Assembly (NCBI GenBank): GCA_946413525.1
Contig: CAMKKZ010000003.1
Coordinates: forward strand, 1-64,000
DNA: 64,000 nt
Direction: 5' to 3'
Source: an uncultured Oribacterium sp.
GTDB lineage: Bacteria; Bacillota; Clostridia; Lachnospirales; Lachnospiraceae
A program made the translations under genes and the position numbers. Position 1 is the first letter of the stretch, and each line of letters opens with the position of its first letter. The notes under the pieces were generated by a model that was not told the origin of the DNA, made no database searches, and saw only the letters and a program-made list of their open reading frames with translations. Shown here piece by piece: positions 17,343-28,628 of the stretch.

Positions 17343-17902
17343 TCAGGCTACTCTCCACCTTTTCTCCAGCTCATCGAAACGGTGAAGCTCCCTGACATAT
17401 ACAAGCTGCGCCGTCCGGATGTCCATATCCAAAAACCGGATCCTGTCCCCCGGCCTGCTCTGGGCAATGCGGCTCAGATCCGGCGTGATGACCGTCCCGA
17501 TCTTGCTGTATCCGCCGATTCCCTGCCGGTCTGCCAGCATAATGATGGGCTGCCCATTAGGCGGGACTTGAATGGATCCGAACGCAATGCCATCGGAAAT
17601 GATATTCCCGTCGCCTATATGCCGGATCGGCTCCTCGCAGCGCAGCCTCGCGCCCATCCGGTCAAAGGCTTCCGTAAAAACAGCCCCGTACCAGAAGAAA
17701 CGCCGGATGGATTCCTTCGGAAAGCAGTCGTCCTGCGGGCCCAACACGACCCGGAGCACCGTCTCCTTTTCAGGAAACAGCTCCTTCGGAAGCGTCCTCC
17801 CCTCCATATCGGGCAGCACGGCCCTGGGAGCGCAAAAGCCGATGCGATCCCCCTTTTCCAGCTTCCGCCCCTTATAGCCTCCTACGCCATAGCGGAGAAG
17901 AG
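17343..17902 (-). pseudogene. pxpC: 5-oxoprolinase subunit C (KipA-like), 5'-truncated
   Basis: Encodes the C-terminal part of the KipA/PxpC (carboxyltransferase-like) subunit: RYGVGGYKGRKLEKGDRIGF, then VLRVVLGPQDDCF, GIAFGSIQVPPNGQPIIMLADRQGIGGY and the normal C-terminal region. The N-terminal 100 or so residues are absent. The frame enters directly from the truncated pxpB gene in a different reading frame near 17895-17905. One deletion therefore removed the end of pxpB and the start of pxpC. Confidence 0.85.
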
Positions 17903-18261
17903 TTGATAAGTTCCTCCTCTGACACGCCCTCCAGGCTCGCGCAGACCGAAAGATCCTCTCCGAGAGTTCCCCCGTAAAGCACAGGGATCTCCGTCACAAA
18001 GGACTCCCTCATGGCGGGTTCCCTCCCGCCCCCAAGAAGCTCCTCCACCCTTTCCTTAAGCCTGTCAAAAAGGATCACATCCGGCCTGTAATGAATCATC
18101 ACCGTCGCGTAAGCCGGAATGCATTCCGTGACCCCCTCCACCGGGTTTTCCTCCAGAGCGCGCATCAGCATGATGACCTTCCGGTTCGTTTCCAGGCTGA
18201 TGTCCTCCCCCAACTGCACGGAAACCGCGCTATCTCCGACCGGCAAAAATCTGACAGCCAT
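17872..18261 (-). pseudogene. pxpB: 5-oxoprolinase subunit B (KipI-like), 3'-truncated
   Basis: Start at 18261 with AAGGAGGG upstream. It encodes the N-terminal 120 residues of the KipI/PxpB cyclophilin-like subunit (FLPVGDSAVSVQLGEDIS, RALEENPVEGVTECIPAYATVMIHY, EIPVLYGGTLGEDL). The frame stops after LINSSPLWRRRL, where it has run into pxpC sequence. The catalytic C-terminal half, which begins with the usual H-H-x(4)-Y block, is deleted. Its own upstream signals look intact, including a leader element at 18262-18333. Confidence 0.85.
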
Positions 18262-18333
18262 CCCGCGCCCTCCTTCTTTACTATGGGTTTCAACCACTTA
18301 GCTTTCCTGATATACCGATGCGGACATCAAAGC
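18262..18333 (-). promoter_or_regulatory. Leader element (family Z) upstream of pxpB
   Basis: The minus strand reads TGATGTCCGCATCGGTATAT, then CAGGAAAGCTAAGTGGTTGA and an AACCCATAG return, ending at the AGGAGGG site. The order of blocks matches the leader elements at 42167, 47548 and 58740. Confidence 0.55.
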
Positions 18334-18564
18334 CTTTCTGGACGGCGCTCCGGTCAACGTCGTAAATCCGTAAAAAGCCGGACAGTGCTCCGATCAATGT
18401 TTTAGATCCGTAAAGGCCGGACAGTGCTCAAAAACCTCTTTCAAAGAATGCCGCGGCCGCTCTGACACATAGAGCAGCCACGGCATTTTCTCAAATTCTC
18501 AATTCATTTTTTCCGATGGGCTATACGATCGATGAAATAAAAATGCCCAGGTTTTGCCGCAGAG

Positions 18565-18625
18565 CAAGGGATGCGCCAAATACGGAAGTAGCTATGCCTG
18601 ATGCATAGTTATTACCTACGACATA
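18565..18625. repeat. Hairpin repeat (family W)
   Basis: GGGATGCGCCAAATACGG is followed by the hairpin AGCTATGCctgaTGCATAGTT. Other copies are at 28405, 37095 and 41521. Confidence 0.75.
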
Positions 18626-18658
18626 TTCTGTCTTGTTGGCGCATATCGAACTGCGGAC

Positions 18659-20242
18659 TTATACCGTACACTCAAAAAGCACCTTATCTCCAATTTCCAC
18701 CCGTTTCAAGCCGGATTCTTTTTTCTTATTGAAATTAAAGCTCAGCATATAGCCTGTGTTCAAATTCCAATAGTCCAGGTCCTCGATGATCTGCTTTTCA
18801 CCTTCGGCATTGTACCTTTCGCCGCGCCAAATCTTAAGCTCCAGAATATACTGCTGCCCCAGATAGTCCACGATCACATCCGTTCTTGTCTGATCCCTGG
18901 TCTGAGCCTCTATATAATAATTCCCTGTACCATTTATGATCGGCTTCAGGTACAGAAGGAACTGTTCCCTTCCATCCTTCTCCTTAAACCTGTCCACAAG
19001 CGGTCCGCAGACCTCTGTATAGGTATCCTTAAACCGTTCCAGGATAAGGCGCATATTAAGTTTGCCATCTTCCACAAACCTGTTCTTCGCAAGCTCGCCT
19101 TCGCGGCTGAATACATTGTTCTTCAGTTCTTCATCCGATAGAAACAGGTTATACAATCTTGTTTCAAAGATCCTGTTAGCTACCTTTACCGTGTTCCGAT
19201 CATTTCTGATCAGCCCATACATCTGCATCTTTATAATATCATCCTGATCAGGGTTCCATGTCAGCTTCGTTCCCTCCATCAGGATGCTTCGTATAGAGGC
19301 CTTCAGTTCAGGAAAATTGTCCAGATTCTTTGTCAGACTCTGAAACAAAGTATTTTTTTCAGCGAGGAGCTGCTTTACCGCCTCATCAAATCCCCTGTAT
19401 GTCCAGACTTCCGGAAGGCGCATCGTCTTACTGACCTCCTCATCCATCAGTTGGCAGATACGACTGACCAGAAAAGGATATCCGTTTGTGTACTCACGGA
19501 TAAATCTTGCGATAGCAGCCGTATCCATCCCTGTATGATGATCTGCCTCATATTCATCCAGCATGCCTTTAATTCCTGTTTCCGAAAGGCTCATATCAAT
19601 ATCAAAATCTGCAGCAATGTTCCAGGGGCTGTTTACCTTATGCCTGTCCTCCTCCCTGATCCTGCTCCTCAGATGTCTGACATCTGTCACGCCGACAAGG
19701 ATAACTGACTGGAAGGTTTTTGTTCTTTCACGCTTTAAATACAGAGAACGCAGTTGCGCCAGGAAATCCAGAAATACCTGATTATTCGTTGCGCTGTCTA
19801 CTTCATCAATAATCAAAACGATCGGACGTTCCTCCTCCTTGAACCAAAACCTGAACACGCGAAACAAGTCATCCATTTTCACTTCATCTGACGGCCTTTT
19901 ACCCAGCTTCTGAAATCTGTCAATTATTGACTCCGGAATCATAAGACCGTCAAACTCTCCCGCATCCAGAATAATTCTTGCAAACGCTTTGGAAAACTCC
20001 CCTCCATTTTTGAAGCTTCCATCTTCTATATCCTGAAGATCCAGGCTGATGACTAAATCTTCAGCGGCTAATGCCCTGCGGAGCGCTTCAATTGTCGTCG
20101 TCTTTCCATATTGCCTTGCCCGGTTAATGACAAAGTATTTTCCCGCATCAACCATTTTTTTGATTTCAACTGCGCGTTCGGAAAAATCCACCATATAATG
20201 CTTTGATGGAATGCAGACTGCTGTCGTATTAAACTTTTTCAT
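18659..20242 (-). CDS. AAA-family ATPase with C-terminal PD-(D/E)XK-like domain
   Basis: A 527-residue protein; start at 20242 with GGGAGAG upstream. The N-terminal AAA domain has the variant Walker A RARQYGKTTTIEAL and the Walker B VLIIDEVD, and VILVGVTDVRHL follows as sensor region. The C-terminus (about 430-527) carries TRTDVIVDYLGQQYILELKIW, a D-(x)n-E-x-K arrangement of the PD-(D/E)XK nuclease fold. This matches the AAA-ATPase-like/PD-(D/E)XK family common in gut anaerobes, whose function is unproven. It lies downstream of hsdR on the same strand after about 140 bases, so it may belong to the restriction island. Confidence 0.8.
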   Translation of the reverse strand: MKKFNTTAVCIPSKHYMVDFSERAVEIKKMVDAGKYFVINRARQYGKTTTIEALRRALAAEDLVISLDLQDIEDGSFKNGGEFSKAFARIILDAGEFDGLMIPESIIDRFQKLGKRPSDEVKMDDLFRVFRFWFKEEERPIVLIIDEVDSATNNQVFLDFLAQLRSLYLKRERTKTFQSVILVGVTDVRHLRSRIREEDRHKVNSPWNIAADFDIDMSLSETGIKGMLDEYEADHHTGMDTAAIARFIREYTNGYPFLVSRICQLMDEEVSKTMRLPEVWTYRGFDEAVKQLLAEKNTLFQSLTKNLDNFPELKASIRSILMEGTKLTWNPDQDDIIKMQMYGLIRNDRNTVKVANRIFETRLYNLFLSDEELKNNVFSREGELAKNRFVEDGKLNMRLILERFKDTYTEVCGPLVDRFKEKDGREQFLLYLKPIINGTGNYYIEAQTRDQTRTDVIVDYLGQQYILELKIWRGERYNAEGEKQIIEDLDYWNLNTGYMLSFNFNKKKESGLKRVEIGDKVLFECTV

Positions 20243-20376
20243 AGCCTGACTCTCCCTCATCAAGCCTGTGCCGGAATCCTGCCATACAGTTTGTCGGTCT
20301 TGGATTGCTGGTACTTCTCATATTCCATATTCATTATCTGCCTCATGTCGACTTCCAATTATTTTTATCACAGTTT

Positions 20377-20397
20377 GTAACTATTCAGCACCCTCTG
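20377..20397. repeat. Solo end of the GTAACTATTCAGC element at the hsdR stop
   Basis: GTAACTATTCAGCACCCTCT matches the terminal repeat of the MITE at 33371. The hsdR stop (TGA at 20387-20385) and its last two codons lie inside this repeat, so element sequence now supplies the gene's 3' end. Confidence 0.65.
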
Positions 20398-23300
20398 AAC
20401 TTTTCAAAATATGCTGTCAATCTTCTGATCAAGGCTTCCTTCTTTTTATCCCTTCCTGCACCACCAAATCGTGATACCGGCGGCATGATCCTATCAATAT
20501 CCGTACCGATGGTCTTCAGTTCATCATCTCTGAAGGATCTTTCGATATACTCTCTTGTTTCATTCGGCTTCAATCGTTCTTCTTCAATTATAACAGCGAG
20601 ATCCTTTTCCTTCATCTCTACTACATAGTCATGCCATACATCCATTACATCTTCGATTTCATTCACTCCGGCAATAAAGGATTCTATGAGAGCTTTCTTG
20701 CTACGAAGTTCCGGGCTGGCATCAACGGCCTTGCGGATTGTAACAAGCAACTCCTTATCCTCACCGTGACTGTCCTGATATTTCTTAACCAGTATCAGGA
20801 TATAGTCTATGTTAATCTCAATCTGCTTTATCAGCTCTATCTCAAAAACAATATCATCTGTAATATCTGTGCTTTCTCCGGACTCCCTTCTGCGCTTCCA
20901 TTCATCTCGCAGATCCTGATATTTGCCTAGATAATCCTGAAGGTCTCTCTCACTGATGATTTCTTTCCCGGCAAAATCATCAAACGACACCAGCAGATTT
21001 CTCATGCGAAGTATCGCTCCGAACAATGCGATAAAATCCTTCTGGTTCTGCTCACCTACAATCTGTGTATGATCCACCGGAAACTTAGACAAAAGCTCTT
21101 CGATCATATCCACGTAGCCAGGCATCGGCTTTCCATCCACCGACTCATATCCGTAATAATAATCCTTAAAGCTCTGCATAAGGACAATCCCACCGGCATT
21201 CTTATCACCAAACAGGGATATCGCGGCATCCACCCTCTTTTGAAGATTACGGAAACAAACAATATTCCCAAAAGTCTTTATGCTGTTTAGGATACGGTTT
21301 GTCCGGGAAAAAGCCTGAATTAGTCCGTGCATCTTTAAATTTTTATCCACCCACAATGTATTTAATGTAGTAGCATCAAATCCGGTAAGGAACATATTCA
21401 CTACAATAAGCAGATCCAACTCCTTATTCTTCATCCGAAGTGAAACGTCCTTATAGTAATTCTGGAACTTGTCTCCGGATGTATCATAATTCGTATGGAA
21501 CATCAGATTATAATCCTGAATCGCGCTTTCAAGGAAATCCCTGGCATTCTTATCGAGAGCGGATGTATCCTCTGAGTTTTCCTCTTCAAGAATACCGTCA
21601 GCTTCTTCCTCATTCGCCGCATAGCTGTATATGACGGCGATCTTCAGCTGCTTTGTCGGATCTTTTTTCATGATCTTTCGGAATTCATCATAATACAACT
21701 TTGCCATCGGCACTGACGCAACCGCAAATATTGAATTGAAGCCAGAGAGCCGCTGTTTCTTCTTTACCTCCTCTACCTTGCCACGATCCGCAGAAGCTAC
21801 TTCCTGTATATTGGTCAGAGTATTGAAAACATAGGTCTTATCTCCACGATATGTCTTCTGATCAAAATGATCCAATATGTAATTTGCCACAAGAGATATT
21901 CTCTCAGAAGCCTCAAATGCCTTCTTACGATCGATATCCCATACCTCTTCATCATCAATATCTGCATCAGTATCCATTGTCTTGATGTAATCCACCCTGA
22001 AAGGAAGGACGTTCTTATCATTGATGGCATCCACTATAGTATAGGCGTGAAGCTGGTCTCCAAATGTTTGCTCTGTTGTGGCATAGTTCGGATTCTTTAC
22101 GCTTCCCCCTGCATTCACCGGGAAAATAGGCGTACCGGTAAATCCAAACATATAGTACTTCTTAAAATATCGTACAATAGCCGCATGCATATCTCCAAAC
22201 TGGCTACGGTGGCATTCGTCAAAAATGATTACGATCTGTTTATTATAAACATCGTGTTCCTTGTTCTTCTTTATAAAAGTCGAAAGCTTCTGTATTGTCG
22301 TTATGATAATATGCGACTTACTATCTGCCAGCTGTCTCTGTAGAATCGCCGTGGATGTATTGCTGTTGGCCGCTCCCTTCTCAAAACGGTCATACTCCTT
22401 CATTGTCTGGTAATCCAGATCCTTACGGTCTACCACAAATAGAACTTTATCCACAAATTCCAACGTGGAAGCGATGCGGGCCGTCTTAAACGATGTAAGA
22501 GTCTTTCCGGATCCCGTTGTATGCCAGATGTATCCACCCCCGGCTATATTGCCGTACTTCTTATAGTTATGAGCAATCTCGATGCGATTAATAATTCTCT
22601 CCGTAGCCGTGATCTGATACGGTCTCATGACCATCAAAATATTCTCCGATGTAAACACGCAATACTTTGTCAGAATATTTAAGAGCGTATGCTTTGCAAA
22701 GAAAGTCTTCGTAAAATCAATCAGGTCAGGAATTATCTGATTATTTGCGTCCGCCCAGAATGAAGTAAACTCAAAGCTATTGCTTGTCTTTTCCTTCTTC
22801 ACCTTCCCGGATGCAGCGTCCTTTATGGCATTGAATCTTGTGCTATTGGAATAATATTTTGTGTTCGTACCATTGCTGATAACAAATATCTGCACATACT
22901 CATATAGTCCACTGCCAGCCCAGAAAGAATCCCTCTGGTAACGGTCAATCTGATTAAATGCCTCCCTGATTGGGACACCTCTTCGTTTAAGCTCGATATG
23001 TACAAGCGGCAAACCGTTGACAAGAATCGTCACATCATAACGATTATCGTACTTAGCACCGTCTTCCTTGCCCAGCACATACTGGTTGATAACCTGCAGG
23101 CGATTGTTATGAATGTTTTTGCGGTCAATGAGTGTGATGTTTTTTGTCATAGAATCATCACGCTTTAAGACCTGCACAAAATCCTCCTGGATCTTTGTCG
23201 TCTTCTCTATTATGTGCTCATTGGGATTGGCGATGCTATCCTTAAAAAGCCGCTCCCACTCTGAATCAGAAAATTTATACTTGTTCAGTTCCTCCAACCG

Positions 23301-23495
23301 TTCACGGAGATTAGTAATAAGCTCTGCCTCCGAGTGAATTGGAAGATATGTATATCCCTGCTCCCCAAGCATACGAATAAATTCTTTTTCAAGAGCAGCC
23401 TCGCTTTGATACTGTTCTGAGCGTTGCTTCATCGGCTCATATTCAGTAACAACCGTATTCTCATTTGTCTGTGCGACGATATTAAAATATGGCAT
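20385..23495 (-). CDS. hsdR: Type I restriction enzyme, R (motor/endonuclease) subunit
   Basis: A 1036-residue HsdR, normal family length. Start at 23495 with GGGAGG upstream. The N-terminal PD-(D/E)XK nuclease shows YDVTILVNGLPLVHIELKRRG (D-(x)n-E-x-K) and the QxxxY-like IDRYQRDSF. The SF2 motor follows: Walker A WHTTGSGKTLTSF, DEAD-like IIFDECHRSQFG, FGFTGTP (motif III) and MFLTGFDATTLNTLWVDK (motif V). It then has a helical C-terminus that binds the methylase. HsdR translocates DNA and cuts at collisions. It follows the hsdS module by 15 bases in one operon. The last residues (FRGC) are encoded by a MITE end. Confidence 0.95.
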   Translation of the reverse strand: MPYFNIVAQTNENTVVTEYEPMKQRSEQYQSEAALEKEFIRMLGEQGYTYLPIHSEAELITNLRERLEELNKYKFSDSEWERLFKDSIANPNEHIIEKTTKIQEDFVQVLKRDDSMTKNITLIDRKNIHNNRLQVINQYVLGKEDGAKYDNRYDVTILVNGLPLVHIELKRRGVPIREAFNQIDRYQRDSFWAGSGLYEYVQIFVISNGTNTKYYSNSTRFNAIKDAASGKVKKEKTSNSFEFTSFWADANNQIIPDLIDFTKTFFAKHTLLNILTKYCVFTSENILMVMRPYQITATERIINRIEIAHNYKKYGNIAGGGYIWHTTGSGKTLTSFKTARIASTLEFVDKVLFVVDRKDLDYQTMKEYDRFEKGAANSNTSTAILQRQLADSKSHIIITTIQKLSTFIKKNKEHDVYNKQIVIIFDECHRSQFGDMHAAIVRYFKKYYMFGFTGTPIFPVNAGGSVKNPNYATTEQTFGDQLHAYTIVDAINDKNVLPFRVDYIKTMDTDADIDDEEVWDIDRKKAFEASERISLVANYILDHFDQKTYRGDKTYVFNTLTNIQEVASADRGKVEEVKKKQRLSGFNSIFAVASVPMAKLYYDEFRKIMKKDPTKQLKIAVIYSYAANEEEADGILEEENSEDTSALDKNARDFLESAIQDYNLMFHTNYDTSGDKFQNYYKDVSLRMKNKELDLLIVVNMFLTGFDATTLNTLWVDKNLKMHGLIQAFSRTNRILNSIKTFGNIVCFRNLQKRVDAAISLFGDKNAGGIVLMQSFKDYYYGYESVDGKPMPGYVDMIEELLSKFPVDHTQIVGEQNQKDFIALFGAILRMRNLLVSFDDFAGKEIISERDLQDYLGKYQDLRDEWKRRRESGESTDITDDIVFEIELIKQIEINIDYILILVKKYQDSHGEDKELLVTIRKAVDASPELRSKKALIESFIAGVNEIEDVMDVWHDYVVEMKEKDLAVIIEEERLKPNETREYIERSFRDDELKTIGTDIDRIMPPVSRFGGAGRDKKKEALIRRLTAYFEKFRGC

Positions 23496-23510
23496 GCCGC
23501 ATCCTCCCTG

Positions 23511-25405
<1,895 letters not shown>

Positions 25406-25413
<8 letters not shown>

Positions 25414-26515
25414 CGTCCTGCCCTCCTTCCTCTTTGTCGGTCAACTCTGCTTCTATCTCTTCTATTGTCGGCAGGGATGATCTGTAATCCTCCGGAAGAA
25501 ATCTATTGATATCATATACCGCAATACCCATTGGCTGGCTGCTGGCCTCTAAGGCATATTGTGCTTTCACATTATCTTTCGATTTACAAATTATCAACCC
25601 CATCGTAGGTCCGTCTTTCTCACTCTTCATCTGGTGGTTTACTGCAACCATATATGTTCCAAGCTGCCCCATATCCGCAGATTGAAACTCTCCTATTTTT
25701 ACCTCGACCACAAAAAAGCAATGTAGCTTGTAATTATAGAAAAGAAGATCAACAAAATTTTCCGTTTTGCCAATACTCAGTTCCACTTCCCGTCCAGCGT
25801 AGGCGAACCCACTTCCAAGCTCCATAAGTAACTTCTCAACATTAGCCAGAAGCGCATCCTTTAGCTCCTTTTCATTATATTTTTCTCTTATAGCGATAAA
25901 ATCAAAATTATACGGATCCTTCGTAATTGCCTGTGCAAGCTCACTCTGATCCTCCGGTAGCGTCAGGCTAAAATTGGTAATCGCTTTTCCCTGTCGCTCG
26001 TACAGATCTGTGTCAAGGAAATTCATAAGAACCGCTCTTGACCAGTCGTTCTCCAAGGTCTTCTTTACATAAAACAGCGCCTTCTCAGGATTTCCTTTAC
26101 ATCTTCCAAGAATCTGAACATGATGACCCCACGGTATTTGAAATATTGTATCGAAATCGTCAACAGACTGTTGACGATTCTCATTATCATCGGATGCATC
26201 AACAAGCTGTTGACGATTTTCAGATACAGAAGGATACATCTCATAAAAATAGCGCATGTACTTCAAATTGGTCGTGGAAAAGGACCTGATATCCGGAAAC
26301 ACATCTTTTAGATCACTACTTATGGACTTATAAAAGCCCGAACCATATCCGGCTTCCTCACTCATAACGGCAATATCTCTTCCAAGCCCCCAGTAAAACC
26401 GCAGCATCTCACTGTTCACATTAACAGCCGCTTTCAGCTGGCTCTGCCGGAAGCGCTTTGATACATCCTTTATCCAGTTTCTATATTTGACATCTGTTTT
26501 GATAAGGCTGCTCAT
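25406..26515 (-). CDS. DUF1016/YhcG-family PD-(D/E)XK nuclease
   Basis: A 369-residue protein of the YhcG/DUF1016 type. The N-terminal helical domain ([55 protein letters not shown]) is followed by the PD-(D/E)XK nuclease domain: [37 protein letters not shown], with D and E-x-K. It overlaps hsdM by 4 bases upstream and hsdS by 8 bases downstream, so it is co-translated with the restriction-modification genes. An 8-residue sequence ENRQQ-x-VD is duplicated at about 98-120. The family often accompanies type I systems; its role there is not settled. Confidence 0.88.
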
Positions 26516-28086
26516 CCTTCCTGCCCTCCTTCGATTTCTGCGATGATCTTGTCAATCTCATCCCTCAGAACCTGCTCCCGGGCAACGATCTCTTTTATTT
26601 CAGCATTTAGTTTTACAATATCTACCTTTTCTCTGGTATCCTCTGCTTCAACATATGAACTCACAGACAGATTATAATTTTGCTCTGCCACCTCATCATA
26701 AGATGCCAGATGACAGAAATATTCTATATCCTCTCGCTTGATAAACGCATCCATTATTCGCTGGATATTGTTTTGTGTCAGCTTATTATTATTTGTTACT
26801 TTAATACACTCGTTAGTTGCGTCAATAAATAAGACCTTGTTATCAGCTTTCCCCTTTTTCATCACCATGATACATGTTGCAATAGGCGTTCCAAAGAAAA
26901 GATTACTTGGAAGCTGAATCACACAATCTACGTAGTTGTTATCGACCAGATATTTCCTGATTTTCTGCTCCGCCCCACCTCGATACATGATTCCGGGGAA
27001 ACAAACAATAGCTGCCACACCATTTGGTGCCAGCCATGAAAGTGAGTGCATGATAAATGCCATATCCGCTTTGCTCTTTGGTGCCAGAACACCTGCAGGT
27101 GCAAATCTCGGATCATTGATAAGCAGTGGGTTGTCATCTCCAGCCCATTTTATAGAGTACGGCGGATTTGAGACGATCAGTTCAAATGGCTCATCATCCC
27201 AATGCTGCGGATTGATCAGTGTATCCTCACATTCCACATCGAACTTATCAAACCCAATATCATGAAGGAACATATTGATACGGCAGAGGTTGTATGTCGT
27301 AATGTTTATTTCCTGTCCAAAGAATCCGATCTCCACGGCATCTTTTCCAAGAATCTTGACAGCCTTCAGTAGTAGCGAACCGGAACCGCACGCCGGATCA
27401 TACACCTTATTTACCTTCTTTTTCCCTACCGTACCAAGCCTTGTCAGCAGCTCCAATACATCCGCAGGTGTAAAGAATTCTCCCCCGGACTTTCCAGCAT
27501 TAGATGCATACATAGTCATGAGATACTCATACGCATCCCCAAAAGCATCTATATCATGCTCATCTACTGAGCCCAATCTCATAACAGCAATTCCGTCCAG
27601 AAGTTTCGCTAAGCGCTCGTTCCTTTTGGCAACCGTACTTCCCAGCTTATTGCTGTTTACATCAAAGTCATCAAACAGACCTGCAAAACTCCCCTCAGAC
27701 TGACTTCCTTTTGCGGATTCCTCTATATGACGGAATACCTTTTCAAGTGTCTCGTTAAGGTTCGGATCTAGGCTGGCCTTTGCTCTTACATTAGTAAAAA
27801 GCTCACTTGGAAGAATGAAGAATCCCTTCTCTTCCACCAAGCCCACCCTTGCTTCTTCCGCATCCACATCTGACATCTTTGCATAATCAAAATTCAGATT
27901 TCCAGCTTCACGCTCTCCACGGTTAATATAATTCGTAAGATTTTCAGAAATATACCGGTAGAACATGGAACCAAGCACATAGTTCTTAAAGTCCCATCCA
28001 TCTACGGCTCCACGAAGTTCATCAGCAATCGCCCATATCGCGCGGTGAAGCTCTTCCCGTTCTTGCTCCTTCTTATTATCAGCCAT
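26512..28086 (-). CDS. hsdM: Type I DNA methyltransferase, M subunit
   Basis: A 524-residue N6-adenine methylase. Start at 28086 ([18 protein letters not shown]) has AAGGAGGTAGCAGCT upstream; the frame extends further but that part belongs to another domain. The N-terminal helical domain ([35 protein letters not shown]) is followed by the Rossmann domain with motif [16 protein letters not shown], motif [11 protein letters not shown], and [14 protein letters not shown] ahead of it. The C-terminal helices contact HsdS. It is the first gene of the restriction operon. Confidence 0.95.
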   Translation of the reverse strand: MADNKKEQEREELHRAIWAIADELRGAVDGWDFKNYVLGSMFYRYISENLTNYINRGEREAGNLNFDYAKMSDVDAEEARVGLVEEKGFFILPSELFTNVRAKASLDPNLNETLEKVFRHIEESAKGSQSEGSFAGLFDDFDVNSNKLGSTVAKRNERLAKLLDGIAVMRLGSVDEHDIDAFGDAYEYLMTMYASNAGKSGGEFFTPADVLELLTRLGTVGKKKVNKVYDPACGSGSLLLKAVKILGKDAVEIGFFGQEINITTYNLCRINMFLHDIGFDKFDVECEDTLINPQHWDDEPFELIVSNPPYSIKWAGDDNPLLINDPRFAPAGVLAPKSKADMAFIMHSLSWLAPNGVAAIVCFPGIMYRGGAEQKIRKYLVDNNYVDCVIQLPSNLFFGTPIATCIMVMKKGKADNKVLFIDATNECIKVTNNNKLTQNNIQRIMDAFIKREDIEYFCHLASYDEVAEQNYNLSVSSYVEAEDTREKVDIVKLNAEIKEIVAREQVLRDEIDKIIAEIEGGQEG

Positions 28087-28203
28087 AGCTGCTACCTCCT
28101 TGTCTGCATCGGATCTCTTGCCTCTCTTTACCCATTCGTCGATTTCAGACATATTAAATTTATATCTGCGGCCTGCAAAGAATACCCCAATCTTCCTTTG
28201 CAA
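28087..28203 (-). pseudogene. Excisionase-type helix-turn-helix remnant fused in frame to hsdM
   Basis: The in-frame extension upstream of hsdM reads [26 protein letters not shown]. This matches the C-terminal half of MerR/excisionase-type DNA-binding proteins (RVGRQYRFxxxDIDEWL). The N-terminal helix-turn-helix is missing and only a TTG could start it. It looks like the tail of a small regulator gene that once preceded hsdM and whose 5' end was lost. Confidence 0.5.
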
Positions 28204-28360
28204 TGTTAGAAGAGAACGGCAAAACCGAAAAAAAATCAGATTCTATATTCTGTCTGTTTTAAAATCAATTCGATTCAATCCTAATTATTATGCACTGACA
28301 ATACCCCTGATCACAAGATTTTTCCCAGGAAATATGCGATGTATAACAGATGAAAACCAA

Positions 28361-28386
28361 AGGGCTGGATCGCATGACCCAGCCCT
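28361..28386 (-). terminator. Probable terminator after the isomerase/kinase gene
   Basis: AGGGCTGG (28361-28368) pairs with CCAGCCCT (28379-28386); read on the minus strand the stem is followed by TTTGGTTTT. It lies about 240 bases beyond the stop at 28629. Confidence 0.5.
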
Positions 28387-28404
28387 CATTTTATGCAGGT
28401 ATTA

Positions 28405-28512
28405 ACTATGCATCAGGCATAGTTTATACCGTATTTGACGCATCCCACAGGGAAATGACTCAATCTGGCAAAGCCAGATTGAGTTTGGCCAACCGGCAAT
28501 GAGGGATGCGTC
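28405..28512. repeat. Hairpin repeat (family W) with an extra internal hairpin
   Basis: ATTAACTATGCATCAGGCAT then AGTTTATACCGTATTTGACG and GCATCCC, closing with GGGATGC near 28503-28509. Inside lies a perfect hairpin ACTCAATCTGGCaaaGCCAG with its complement (28458-28484). Confidence 0.7.
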
Positions 28513-28628
28513 TGAATCGATCTTGTTCGCCAGTCCACGAAGGTGTAACGGCACCCGACCGGTCTAATTCGCATGATATGACAATTATATATTCCCGACT
28601 ATGCCCGATGATTGCCGTGCCACATGTC

